From NCBI GenBank assembly GCA_036399055.1, contig DASWNX010000034.1, positions 1 through 50,779 on the forward strand: a DNA stretch of 50,779 bases, written 5' to 3'. The stretch is from Jatrophihabitans sp. (GTDB lineage Bacteria > Actinomycetota > Actinomycetes > Mycobacteriales > Jatrophihabitantaceae). Positions 1-7,590 of this stretch are shown here, piece by piece. The stretch's first letter is position 1, and the number at the start of each line of letters is the position of its first letter. A program made the translations under genes and the position numbers. The notes below the pieces were generated by a model. That model did no database searches. It saw nothing but the letters and a program-made list of their open reading frames with translations, and was not told the DNA's origin.

Positions 1-146
1 ACGCCCGCTACTACGACTCCGAGACAGCCCGCCGCCAAGCACTCCCAGCATGGCTGCACTTCTACAATCACCACCGAGCCCACAGCGCAATCGGAGCCCT
101 ACCGCCGATCAGCCGCCTGACCAACCTGCCTGGACATCACAGCTAG
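1..146 (+). CDS. IS481-like transposase, C-terminal fragment cut by window edge
   Basis: Reading from base 3 gives 47 residues ending at TAG 144-146. They contain WLHFYNHHRAHSAIGALPPI, the typical tail of IS481/IS3-type DDE transposases (W..YN..RPHSALG..PP). The DDE catalytic core lies upstream of the window, so whether the element is intact is unknown. No terminal inverted repeat could be identified just downstream. The family call rests on this tail motif only. Confidence 0.75.
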   Translation, partial: ARYYDSETARRQALPAWLHFYNHHRAHSAIGALPPISRLTNLPGHHS

Positions 147-194
147 GGCATGGGCGGCGATCAGAGATGGCCAGCCCGCTGACGAGGTCATCTC

Positions 195-797
195 ATGACG
201 GCTCGGAAGAAGTCGTCGAAGGGCGAAACGGCCGCTGAGCTGATCGCCGAGTTGCAGGACGATCAGGAATACCAGCGCAGAACCGGAGCGGCCGAGGCGG
301 AGCGCCAGGTGCGCGTGCGGGAATTGCGCCGCGCTGAGCAGCCAATCGTGGCTGATCTGCGCGACGCCGGAGTAGAGGTCGATTCGGTCTGGGATCTGGT
401 CAACACATCGGACCCATACCCGGCGGCGCTGCCGGTGCTGCTGAAGCATCTGCAGCAAGGGGGTTACCCCGACCGGGTGATGGAAGGCATCGCCAGCGCG
501 CTAGCGGTGAAACCAGCCGCCTTCGCATGGGGCATCTTGCGAAAGCTCTATGTGAAAGCGCAGGGGCGGGGTGAGGAAGAAGGGTTGGCCGTCGCGCTGG
601 CCGCATCCGCGACTGAGCAGCACCTCGATGAGCTGATCGAGCTGCTGCACGAGGACTCCCGTGGCGATACACGCATCCACTTCCTGAGCGCCATCAAACG
701 CCTCGGCGGTCAACGAGGACGGCAGGTGCTTGAATCGCTCAGGTCCGATGCCATGTTCGGCAAGGAGGCTCGGGCCTTGCTGAAGTCGCGCGGCTGA
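195..797 (+). CDS. Hypothetical protein, probably alpha-helical repeat
   Basis: A 200-residue protein with no family I recognise. The N-terminus is lysine-rich (MTARKKSSKGE) and followed by a charged, probably coiled-coil stretch to about residue 60. The remainder is helical and leucine-rich, and reads like two or three HEAT-type helical pairs (for example IHFLSAIKRLGGQRGRQVLE near the C-terminus). No signal peptide, membrane segment or catalytic motif is visible. It sits just after a transposase fragment and just before an 8-bp microsatellite and a perfect hairpin terminator, so it looks monocistronic. It could be a small adaptor or immunity-type protein, but nothing in the sequence shows that. 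Confidence 0.6.
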   Translation: MTARKKSSKGETAAELIAELQDDQEYQRRTGAAEAERQVRVRELRRAEQPIVADLRDAGVEVDSVWDLVNTSDPYPAALPVLLKHLQQGGYPDRVMEGIASALAVKPAAFAWGILRKLYVKAQGRGEEEGLAVALAASATEQHLDELIELLHEDSRGDTRIHFLSAIKRLGGQRGRQVLESLRSDAMFGKEARALLKSRG

Positions 798-804
798 TCG
801 TCGC

Positions 805-898
805 GCACAGCCGCACAGCCGCACAGCCGCACAGCCGCACAGCCGCACAGCCGCACAGCCGCACAGCCGCACAGCCGCACAGCCGCACAGCCGCACAG
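805..898. repeat. 8-bp tandem repeat, about 12 copies
   Basis: The unit GCACAGCC is repeated head to tail 11.75 times with no mismatch, starting 8 bp after the stop codon of the preceding gene and ending 2 bp before a perfect hairpin. The unit length is not a multiple of three and the array is outside a gene. Perfect copies suggest recent slippage. Confidence 0.95.
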
Positions 899-899
899 G

Positions 900-932
900 C
901 GCAGCGCTGAGCCCGCGCGGCTCAGCGCTGCG
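900..932. terminator. Perfect 14-bp hairpin terminator
   Basis: The arms 900-913 and 919-932 are perfectly complementary around a 5-base loop (CGCGC). There is no T-tract, which is common for actinobacterial terminators. It closes the gene ending at 797. Confidence 0.7.
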
Positions 933-1109
933 CTCGGCAGCGGTCGGCAGGTCGGTCAACCCGGAGGCGGGGGTGCGCGCAGACGCCACCCGGGTCCGCT
1001 GTGTGGGCACAGTGAAGCGATTTCGGCCCGGCTTGACGGCATTGGCCCTATACGCCACCGTGTGCCTTACTTACACCCCCTTTCCGTCCCCCGACTGATT
1101 GGCTCATCC

Positions 1110-1601
1110 ATGAGAAATCGCTTTTTCGTACTCCTAGCGGGCCTGGTGATGGCGCTGACCGGCCTGGTCGCGACCAGCGCCCCGGCTTCGGCCGTCACCA
1201 AGCTGACCCACGCCCAGGCCACCTCGCAGCTGTCCAGCGCGGGCATCACCTGGAGCTCCAGCGGTAACTGCTCCAACCGCAACATCTCGACGTGCACGTC
1301 GTTCGAGCAGATCAACCAGAGCACCATCTCGGGCGTCATCACCCTCAAGCGCTCCAGCGGCTGCTCGATCAACATCACCGGTGGCACCGAGACCGGTCAC
1401 GCCAGCGGCACCTACAGCCACTGGAACGGCTACAAGGTCGACATCAGCCACCGCACCTGCGTCGACTCCTACATCAAGAACAGCTTCACCCGGATCGGCA
1501 ACCGCGGCGACGGCTACCCGCAGTGGCAGGCCGCCTCGGGCAACATCTACTGCGACGAGGGCTCGCACTGGGACATCCTGTACTACACCTGCGGCTGCTG
1601 A
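1110..1601 (+). CDS. Small secreted protein, possibly M15-peptidase-like
   Basis: A 163-residue protein with a clear Sec signal peptide: MRNRF, a hydrophobic core to about residue 25, then the AxA site APASA. The start at 1110 is chosen because the signal peptide begins there; an upstream in-frame codon at 1062 adds 16 unlikely residues. The mature part has eight cysteines that probably pair, and the motif [20 protein letters not shown]. This has the G-H-x-S-G-x-x-x-H-x-x-G-x-x-x-D spacing of zinc D-Ala-D-Ala carboxypeptidases and M15 peptidases. Peptidase activity is inferred from this motif alone. The protein is short for an M15 enzyme, so it may be a minimal or non-catalytic relative. Confidence 0.7.
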   Translation: MRNRFFVLLAGLVMALTGLVATSAPASAVTKLTHAQATSQLSSAGITWSSSGNCSNRNISTCTSFEQINQSTISGVITLKRSSGCSINITGGTETGHASGTYSHWNGYKVDISHRTCVDSYIKNSFTRIGNRGDGYPQWQAASGNIYCDEGSHWDILYYTCGC

Positions 1602-1622
1602 CAGCCGCTGCCGCCTGGCAGC

Positions 1623-1670
1623 AGAACCCGCATACCCTCCACTAGTTAGCCTGGCGGGTATGCGGGTTCT
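1623..1670. promoter_or_regulatory. 15-bp perfect inverted repeat overlapping the purD start
   Basis: The arms 1623-1637 and 1656-1670 are perfectly complementary, with an 18-base spacer that holds the likely -10 (TAGCCT, 1647-1652). The right arm contains the purD ATG (1660-1662). It could be the terminator of the secreted-protein gene, an operator, or an RNA hairpin that masks the start codon if transcription reads through from upstream. Confidence 0.7.
1647..1652 (+). promoter_or_regulatory. Likely -10 of a leaderless purD transcript
   Basis: TAGCCT is followed by a 7-base spacer and then ATG at 1660, so transcription would start at or next to the initiation codon. No Shine-Dalgarno sequence precedes purD, in line with a leaderless mRNA. 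Confidence 0.5.
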
Positions 1671-2904
1671 TGTCGTTGGCTCCGGTGCTCGTGAGCACGC
1701 CCTCTGCCTGTCGCTGGCGGCCGACCCCGCGGTCACCGCGCTGATCTGCGCTCCAGGCAACGCGGGCACCGCGACTATCGCCGAGCATCGCGGACTGGAC
1801 GCCTCGGACCCGGCCGCGGTCGCCGCGCTGGCCGTCGACGTCCGGGCCGACCTAGTGGTGATCGGCCCGGAGGCGCCGCTGGTGGCCGGCGCCGCCGACG
1901 CGGTCCGCGCCGCCGGCATCGCCTGCTTCGGACCGTCGCGGCAGGCGGCCCAGCTCGAGGGCAGCAAAGCCTTCGCCAAGGACGTGATGGCCGCGGCCGG
2001 GGTGCCCACCGCCCGGGCCGCGCTGTGCGTCACCGCCGAGCAGGTCGCCGCCGCGCTGGAGGAGTTCGGACCGCCCTACGTGGTCAAGGACGACGGCCTG
2101 GCAGCGGGCAAGGGCGTGGTGGTGACCGCTGACCGGCGCCAGGCCGCCGAGCACGCCGCAGCGTGTGGCCGGGTGCTGGTAGAGGAGTACCTCGACGGTC
2201 CCGAGGTGTCGCTGTTCTGCGTCACCGACGGAGTGAGCGTGCTGCCGTTGCTGCCGGCCCAGGACTTCAAGCGGATCGGCGACGGCGACACCGGCCCGAA
2301 CACCGGTGGCATGGGCGCCTACGCGCCGCTGGACTGGCTGCCCGCCGAGACGGTCGAGCAGGTGGTGGCACAGGTCGCCCAGCCGACCGTGGACGAGCTG
2401 CGCCGGCGAGGCACGCCGTTCGCGGGGTTGCTCTACGTCGGCCTGGCGATGACGGCGGCCGGGCCGCGGGTGATCGAGTTCAACGCCAGGTTCGGCGACC
2501 CGGAGACCCAGGTGGTGCTGGCGCTGCTGGAGTCCTCCTTGGCCGGGCTGCTGCACGCGGCGGCGACCGGCACGCTGGCCGAGCACCCGCCGCTGCGTTG
2601 GCGCGCCGGCGCGGCCGTCACCGTCGTGATCGCGGCGGCGAACTACCCTGGCCCGCCACGGCTGGACGATCCGATCACCGGCGGCGACCAGCCCGGGGTG
2701 ATCCACGCCGGCACCCGCCGCGACGGCGACGGGGTGCTGCGCTCGGCCGGCGGCCGGGTGCTGTCGGCCACCGCCGTCGGCGACACCCTGGCCGAGGCGC
2801 GCGACGCGGCGTACCGGCTGGTGGCCGGCGTCGAGTTGGCCGGCAGCCAGCACCGCACCGACATCGCGGCCAAGGCACTGGCCACCCGCTCGCCGGCCAG
2901 CTGA
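1660..2904 (+). CDS. purD: Phosphoribosylamine-glycine ligase PurD
   Basis: GAR synthetase ligates glycine to 5-phosphoribosylamine with ATP, the second step of purine synthesis, in the cytoplasm. The 414-residue product has the normal family length. The N-domain starts [15 protein letters not shown]. The ATP-grasp core carries [15 protein letters not shown] near residue 141, [17 protein letters not shown] and [12 protein letters not shown] near residue 272. The C-domain ends normally. The start at 1660 matches the conserved N-terminus, although the frame is open far upstream. The gene lies first in the dispersed pur cluster, as in mycobacteria. No ribosome-binding site is visible, and an inverted repeat covers the start codon. 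Confidence 0.97.
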   Translation: MRVLVVGSGAREHALCLSLAADPAVTALICAPGNAGTATIAEHRGLDASDPAAVAALAVDVRADLVVIGPEAPLVAGAADAVRAAGIACFGPSRQAAQLEGSKAFAKDVMAAAGVPTARAALCVTAEQVAAALEEFGPPYVVKDDGLAAGKGVVVTADRRQAAEHAAACGRVLVEEYLDGPEVSLFCVTDGVSVLPLLPAQDFKRIGDGDTGPNTGGMGAYAPLDWLPAETVEQVVAQVAQPTVDELRRRGTPFAGLLYVGLAMTAAGPRVIEFNARFGDPETQVVLALLESSLAGLLHAAATGTLAEHPPLRWRAGAAVTVVIAAANYPGPPRLDDPITGGDQPGVIHAGTRRDGDGVLRSAGGRVLSATAVGDTLAEARDAAYRLVAGVELAGSQHRTDIAAKALATRSPAS

Positions 2905-3005
2905 AACACGTCCTCGACTGCTCACGGCCCCCTCATTCAGTTAACATGGACTTAATTCCGCTGCCGCGTTAGCCGGCGCGGTCGGGTGCGGGCTGAGGGG
3001 CGACG

Positions 3006-4847
3006 ATGGCGGACGGCCCCACTTCCAAGCAGGCCAAGCAGGCCAAGCAGGCCAAGCCCGAACGGTCAGACCCGACCTCCGCCGACCCGCACCGACCGAC
3101 TGTCATTGAGCAGAGCCCGGCCGCCGCGGCGGTCTGGATGCCGCCGGTGCCGGGGTTGGCCAGCGTCCAGCCGCACTTGCGGCGCAGCTCGGGCGCTGCC
3201 GAGGACCCGCTCGGCGGAACCGAGATCCCGTCCGACATCGTGTCGACCTTGCGACGCCGGGCCGGCGGCGGCCGCCCGTTGCCCCCGGGCATAGCCGAGC
3301 CGATGGGCCAGCAGCTGGGGCATGACCTGTCCGGCGTCCGGGTGCATGCCGACAACGAGGCCGCCTCAATCGCCCGCCGGGTACAGGCGGTCGCCTTCAC
3401 CTCCGGCAACGACGTCTACTTCAGCCAGGGCAGCTACAGCCCGGACTCGGCCGGTGGCCAGCGGCTGCTGGCGCACGAGCTCTCCCACGTCGCGCACGAG
3501 GCGAGAGGTTCGGCTGGGGGTGCGGCTGTGATCGGGCGCGCCGATGACCCGGCCGAGCGGGCGGCCGATCGCAGCGCCGACCAGATCGTCGGCGCGCTGC
3601 GCCGGCAAGCGGCCAGCCGGCCGGCGCCTCAGTGCGAGCACTCGCCGGCAGCGGGCACCGATGGGCCGGTCCGGCGTAGCCTGGCCGAGCCTGGCGTGCT
3701 TCGCCGCGCCCTGCTGAACAACCTGGTCGGAAACACCGTCACCGACGTCGGCATCGGCGTCGGGATGGGCGCGCGCTCGCTCGGAGGTTGGCTGGTGGGT
3801 GAAGGCCCGAGCGCCGCGCCGACGTTCGGGCCGCTGAGCAGCGGCGGTTTCGGCACCAGCATGTACACGGTGCTCGGCCCCGGTTATCCCAAAGCCGGCG
3901 GCGAGCCAGCCAACGACGCGCCCGCCATGCACGGCTGGGATCAGGTGCTGTCGCGCCGCAAGCCCGCCAATGGCAGGGGCGCGTACTACGTCCGGGCGCA
4001 CTTGCTGCGAGACAAGTTCGGCGGGCCGGCCAGTTGGAGCAACCTGGTTCCGCTGACCAACGACGGAAACAACGGCATGCAGCCGCTGTCGCATTTCCGG
4101 GCGGTCGAGCAGCTGATCCAGGCCGAGCTCGTGAACCACAAGACGATCGGTTACAAGGTGCAGCCGGTCTACTCCCAGATGCCGTTCGGGGCGCCCAGGC
4201 TGGCAGTGGGCACCCTGGCCGGGTGGCTGCCGTTCCTCGGTGAGCTGGGAGAGTTGCTGTATTGGGAGTCGCTGATTCCCACCGCCCTGACCACCAGCTG
4301 GTGGGACGCCGAGTCCTGGAATCCGGTTCCCTCGGTGCGGGTGATCCGCAACTGGGCGCACTCCGACGCGGACCTGCTGACCATGCGGATGCGGGTGAAC
4401 GGCATCGCCGGCGCCCAGGTGCTCACCGGCCAGCAGATGGTGCTGCTGGCCGTGGTGGAGGCACTCAAGCTTGCGGTGGCGGCCGGAGCGCCGCTGCTGA
4501 TCGGCGCCGCGGCCGGCGTGAGTTACGGCGAGTGGGCCGACATCCTCGGCTCGTCCACCTGGGCGACGCTGCGCCCGCTGGTGAGCATGCTGGCCGGCGC
4601 GGTCGGGCTGGGCGGGCTGGTGCCGACCGACCCGACGGTGCTGGCGGCCCTGTTTGCCGAGGTCTTTCGGCAGTTGCCGTGGTGGAGCGCGGCCGAGAGC
4701 GTCGGCCAGGTGGGCATGTCACAGCGGATGCGCCGCCTGCTCGGCGGTTACGGCGGCTTCGTGCCGTCAGCGGCCAGCATCGCCGCCGCCGTCGGCACCG
4801 CGGGGGCAGCGGCGGTGCGGCTGGCTGCCGGCCCCGCCGAAGACTGA
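3006..4847 (+). CDS. DUF4157 protein with central nuclease-like region
   Basis: A 613-residue protein. After a 9-bp-repeat-encoded lysine-rich N-terminus, residues about 88-163 form a DUF4157 domain, with the metalloprotease motif HELSH at 157-161 and flanking sequence IAEPMGQQLGHDLSGVRVHA. DUF4157 domains are known from cargo and toxin proteins linked to extracellular contractile injection systems. The centre, residues about 325-375, reads YVRAHLLRDKFGGPASWSNL and continues with VPLT..N, then H. This His/Asn-rich GG-P-x-x-W-x-N-L pattern is seen in bacterial toxin nucleases. Hydrophobic stretches near 240-260 and 490-580 could insert in membranes. No injection-system or immunity gene lies next to it. 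The DUF4157 call is firm; nuclease activity is inference. Confidence 0.8.
   Translation: MADGPTSKQAKQAKQAKPERSDPTSADPHRPTVIEQSPAAAAVWMPPVPGLASVQPHLRRSSGAAEDPLGGTEIPSDIVSTLRRRAGGGRPLPPGIAEPMGQQLGHDLSGVRVHADNEAASIARRVQAVAFTSGNDVYFSQGSYSPDSAGGQRLLAHELSHVAHEARGSAGGAAVIGRADDPAERAADRSADQIVGALRRQAASRPAPQCEHSPAAGTDGPVRRSLAEPGVLRRALLNNLVGNTVTDVGIGVGMGARSLGGWLVGEGPSAAPTFGPLSSGGFGTSMYTVLGPGYPKAGGEPANDAPAMHGWDQVLSRRKPANGRGAYYVRAHLLRDKFGGPASWSNLVPLTNDGNNGMQPLSHFRAVEQLIQAELVNHKTIGYKVQPVYSQMPFGAPRLAVGTLAGWLPFLGELGELLYWESLIPTALTTSWWDAESWNPVPSVRVIRNWAHSDADLLTMRMRVNGIAGAQVLTGQQMVLLAVVEALKLAVAAGAPLLIGAAAGVSYGEWADILGSSTWATLRPLVSMLAGAVGLGGLVPTDPTVLAALFAEVFRQLPWWSAAESVGQVGMSQRMRRLLGGYGGFVPSAASIAAAVGTAGAAAVRLAAGPAED
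3025..3057 (+). repeat. 9-bp coding microsatellite
   Basis: About 3.7 copies of CCAAGCAGG near the start of the DUF4157 gene encode repeating Lys-Gln-Ala. The unit keeps frame, so copy-number changes would alter only the length of the N-terminal tail. Confidence 0.85.
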
Positions 4848-4859
4848 GCATCGCGCAGC

Positions 4860-4884
4860 CGGCCGCCGGATAGTCCGGCGGCCG
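4860..4884 (+). terminator. Hairpin terminator after the DUF4157 gene
   Basis: The 11-bp arms 4860-4870 and 4874-4884 are perfectly complementary with a 3-base loop (TAG), 13 bp after the stop codon. No T-tract. Confidence 0.7.
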
Positions 4885-4889
4885 ACTGA

Positions 4890-5010
4890 GGCGATCAGGT
4901 CGACCAGGTCGACCAGGCGACCAGGCGACCAGGCGACCAGGTCGACCAGATCGATCAGGCGATCACTCGATCAGGTCGACCAGGTCGATCAGGCGATCAC
5001 TCGATCAGGG
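4890..5010. repeat. Degenerate 8/9-bp and 25-bp tandem repeats between convergent genes
   Basis: The stretch is built from GACCAGGTC- and GACCAGGC-type units, then two copies of a roughly 25-bp block that starts TCGATCAGGCGATCACTCG. It runs up to the stop codon of the ABC permease on the other strand (5017). It seems to be slippage-prone spacer DNA; no gene is seen in it. Confidence 0.8.
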
Positions 5011-5016
5011 GTCCTG

Positions 5017-5844
5017 TCAGGCGTCGACGCGGCGAAGCTGCCAGGCGGCCAAGCCGATCAACACCACCGCGTAGCCGCACATCACGCCGAATCCGGTCCA
5101 CGGCGCCAGCGGGTCGCTGAGGCCGTAGTCGCCGCCGACCAGCATCGCGCCGGCGTTGGATGGCAGGTACTGCGCGAAGTGGTCGGCGAATGAGGCAGGC
5201 AGCAGCATGGTCAGCGGCGGGATCACGAAGAAGGCGCCGACGAAGGTTGAGATCGCGGCGGCGGTGTTGCGCAGCAACGCACCCAACGCGACACCGGTGA
5301 TGCCCGCGACGGTCAGGTAGAGCGCCGCGCCGACGATCGAGCGAAGCGTCCCTGGCGTGGTCAGCGAGGCGTTCTGGTGGTGCCCCTCCAGCAGCGCCTG
5401 GCCGGTGACGAAGGCCGTGAAGCTGGCGATCAGCATGGTGAGAAACACCGCCGCGGCGAACACGGCCAGTTTGGCCCACAGCATCGGCAGCCGCCGGGGC
5501 ACCACGGTCAGTGAGGCGCGGATCATGCCGGTGCTGTACTCACCGCTGATCAGCAGTACCCCGAGCACGCCGATGGCCAGCTGCGCGAAGAACGTGCCGG
5601 TCAGGCTGGTCGATGTCGCGTTCTCTCCGGGGCCGAAACCGCTGGGCTGGCTGGCGGTGACGGCCGAGAACACGGCGCCGAGCCCGATCAGAAGCACAGC
5701 GGCGACCAGCAACGTGTGCAGCGTCGAGCGCAGCGAGCGGAACTTGGTCCACTCCGAACGCAGGACTCGCGGCTGCGTCACCCGCAACTGGGTGGCGCGG
5801 GCAGCCGCTGCCGAGGCCGAGGCAGGAGCCAGCGTGGCGGTCAT
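5017..5844 (-). CDS. ABC-2 type transporter permease
   Basis: A 275-residue membrane protein forming the channel half of an ABC-2 exporter. It starts MTATLAPASASAAAARATQL, then VLRSEWTKFRSLRSTL, the typical cytoplasmic entry helix of this permease family. Six hydrophobic segments follow, with the first near residues 44-62 and the last close to the C-terminus (AVVLIGLAAWQL). The start codon overlaps the stop of the ATPase gene (ATGA, 5841-5844), so the two are translationally coupled. Substrate unknown; relatives export lipids, antibiotics or peptides. It is probably controlled by the divergent TetR repressor through three operators. Confidence 0.9.
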   Translation of the reverse strand: MTATLAPASASAAAARATQLRVTQPRVLRSEWTKFRSLRSTLHTLLVAAVLLIGLGAVFSAVTASQPSGFGPGENATSTSLTGTFFAQLAIGVLGVLLISGEYSTGMIRASLTVVPRRLPMLWAKLAVFAAAVFLTMLIASFTAFVTGQALLEGHHQNASLTTPGTLRSIVGAALYLTVAGITGVALGALLRNTAAAISTFVGAFFVIPPLTMLLPASFADHFAQYLPSNAGAMLVGGDYGLSDPLAPWTGFGVMCGYAVVLIGLAAWQLRRVDA

Positions 5845-6773
5845 GCCGCCACCGCCGCAGTGCCCGCGATCTCGGTCGAGCGGTAGTCGACGGTTTCACG
5901 GGTCAGGTGCATGAACGCTTCCTCCAGTGAGGCTTGCCGGACGGACAACTCGAAAATCGGCACATGGGCCTGCCACGCGATGGCGCCGACGCGTTCGGCC
6001 GTCAGGCCGTCGATCCGCAGCACGTCGGACTGCTCCCTGGTCACGGTGATGTCCGGAAACGGCAGCAGATCCCGTAGCCGAGCCGCCTCCGGCGTGCGAA
6101 CCGTGACGGAGTTCTGTGAGGCGCGGGCGACGAATTCGGCGACCGTGGTGTCAGCGATGAGGCGGCCACGGCCGATGACCACCAACCGGGTGGCGGTGAG
6201 GGCCATCTCGCTCATCAGGTGAGATGACACGAACACCGTGTGTCCGTCGGCGGCCAGAGCCTTGAGCATGGTGCGCATCCACAGCACGCCCTCCGGGTCC
6301 AGGCCGTTGGCCGGCTCGTCGAGAACCACCGTCCTGGGATTGCCCAGCAGCGCCGAGGCCACTCCCAGCCGCTGGCCCATGCCGAGTGAGAACCCGCCGA
6401 CCCGCTTTCGGGCCACCTCGCGCAGGCCGACGAGCTCGATCACCTCATCCACCCGCTGCCGGCCGATGCCGTTGGTCTGGGCCAGCGCGAGCAGGTGATT
6501 GCGGGCCGACCGACCGGTGTGCACCGCTTTGGCTTCCAGCAGGACGCCGAGTTCGGCCATCGGTGTGGTCGCGGACCGGTAGTCGCGGCCGTTGACCGCG
6601 ACCCGGCCGGCGCTCGGCTGGTCCAGGCCCGCGATCATCCGCATCGTGGTGGACTTTCCGGCGCCGTTCGGGCCGAGGAACCCGGTGACGGTTGCGGGCT
6701 GCACCACGAAACTCAACCCGGCCACCGCCAGCTTGTCCCCGTAACGCTTGCTCAGGTTCTCTACCTCGATCAT
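5841..6773 (-). CDS. ABC transporter ATP-binding protein
   Basis: A 310-residue ATPase that powers the adjoining ABC-2 permease. It has Walker A GPNGAGKSTTMR near residue 35, signature FSLGMGQRLGVA, Walker B TVVLDEPANGLD and the H-loop SSHLMSE. The C-terminal 90 residues are the extension typical of drug or lantibiotic-type ABC-2 ATPases (LTREXVDYRS-like end). The start at 6773 begins MIEVENLSKRYGD, the standard N-terminus, with AGGCAAG upstream as ribosome-binding site. The gene is divergent from the TetR gene; the 111-bp gap holds three operator copies. Confidence 0.93.
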   Translation of the reverse strand: MIEVENLSKRYGDKLAVAGLSFVVQPATVTGFLGPNGAGKSTTMRMIAGLDQPSAGRVAVNGRDYRSATTPMAELGVLLEAKAVHTGRSARNHLLALAQTNGIGRQRVDEVIELVGLREVARKRVGGFSLGMGQRLGVASALLGNPRTVVLDEPANGLDPEGVLWMRTMLKALAADGHTVFVSSHLMSEMALTATRLVVIGRGRLIADTTVAEFVARASQNSVTVRTPEAARLRDLLPFPDITVTREQSDVLRIDGLTAERVGAIAWQAHVPIFELSVRQASLEEAFMHLTRETVDYRSTEIAGTAAVAA

Positions 6774-6805
6774 CGGCTTGCCTTTCGCTGGCGAGTGGGT
6801 CGACC

Positions 6806-6860
6806 GTACTTAGTACGAGACCGTATAGTACTTAGTACGGCCCTGTAAAGTACTTAGTAC
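6806..6860. promoter_or_regulatory. Three phased GTACTTAGTAC operators
   Basis: Identical 11-bp near-palindromes GTACTTAGTAC lie at 6806-6816, 6828-6838 and 6850-6860. They are exactly 22 bp apart, two DNA turns, so three sites face the same side. They sit between the ABC operon and the TetR gene and are very likely the TetR binding sites that repress both. Confidence 0.85.
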
Positions 6861-6884
6861 GAACCGCTCGGACTGGGGAGTGAG

Positions 6885-7577
6885 ATGGCCAAGACCGCAG
6901 ATCAGGCAGAAGTCGCCGAACGGGTTCCGCTCAGCCGCGATCGGGTGCTGGGAGGCGCCGTCGCGGTGGCCGATGCGGGGGGCATCGCGGCTCTCACGAT
7001 CCGCACGCTGGCCCATGAACTCGGCGTCAAACCGATGTCGGTCTACCACTACGTCGCCAACAAGGACGAGATCCTCGACGGCATCGTCGATCTCGTCTTC
7101 AGCGAGATCGAGCTACCGGTGGTCGGCGGGGACTGGCAGACGGAGATGCGCCGGCGAGCGGATTCAGCCCGGCAGGTGCTCAGGCGTCACCCGTGGGCGA
7201 CCCCGCTGCTGCAATCACGCCTCAACGCAGGCCCCGCGACGCTGCGACACCACAACGCGTTTCTCGGCACCCTGCGGGGGGCAGGCTTCACCGTGCAGCA
7301 GGCCGCCCATGCCTTTGCCCTGATCGACAGTTACGTCTACGGCTTCGCGATGTCGGAGAGGGCGCTGCCCATACACGGCCCCGAGAGTGTCGCCGACCTA
7401 GCCGCGGTGATGGTGAAGCGGTTTCCGGCCGATGAGTACCCACACCTGTTCGAGTTCACCATCTCCCACGTCATGCAGCCCGGTTACGACTTCGGCCTGG
7501 AGTTCCAGTTCGGACTGGACTTGATCCTCAGCGCCCTCGCCAGGTCTGTCTCCGACGCGGCGCATCCCGGCGACTGA
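6885..7577 (+). CDS. TetR/AcrR family repressor
   Basis: A 230-residue regulator. The N-terminal HTH is clear: VAVADAGGIAALTIRTLAHE followed by LGVKPMSVYHYVANKDEIL. The C-terminal half fits the TetR_C ligand-binding type found next to exporters. The start at 6885 follows GGGGAGTGAG, a good ribosome-binding site. It is divergent from an ABC-2 exporter and the gap carries three identical operators, so it most likely represses the exporter and itself until a ligand binds. It ends 13 bp before the convergent nucleotidase gene. Confidence 0.93.
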   Translation: MAKTADQAEVAERVPLSRDRVLGGAVAVADAGGIAALTIRTLAHELGVKPMSVYHYVANKDEILDGIVDLVFSEIELPVVGGDWQTEMRRRADSARQVLRRHPWATPLLQSRLNAGPATLRHHNAFLGTLRGAGFTVQQAAHAFALIDSYVYGFAMSERALPIHGPESVADLAAVMVKRFPADEYPHLFEFTISHVMQPGYDFGLEFQFGLDLILSALARSVSDAAHPGD

Positions 7578-7590
7578 CCTCCCGGCCAGC

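Noticed and set aside
805-898. CRISPR-like regular array
   Set aside because: An 8-bp unit without spacers is a microsatellite, not CRISPR. No cas genes are in the window.
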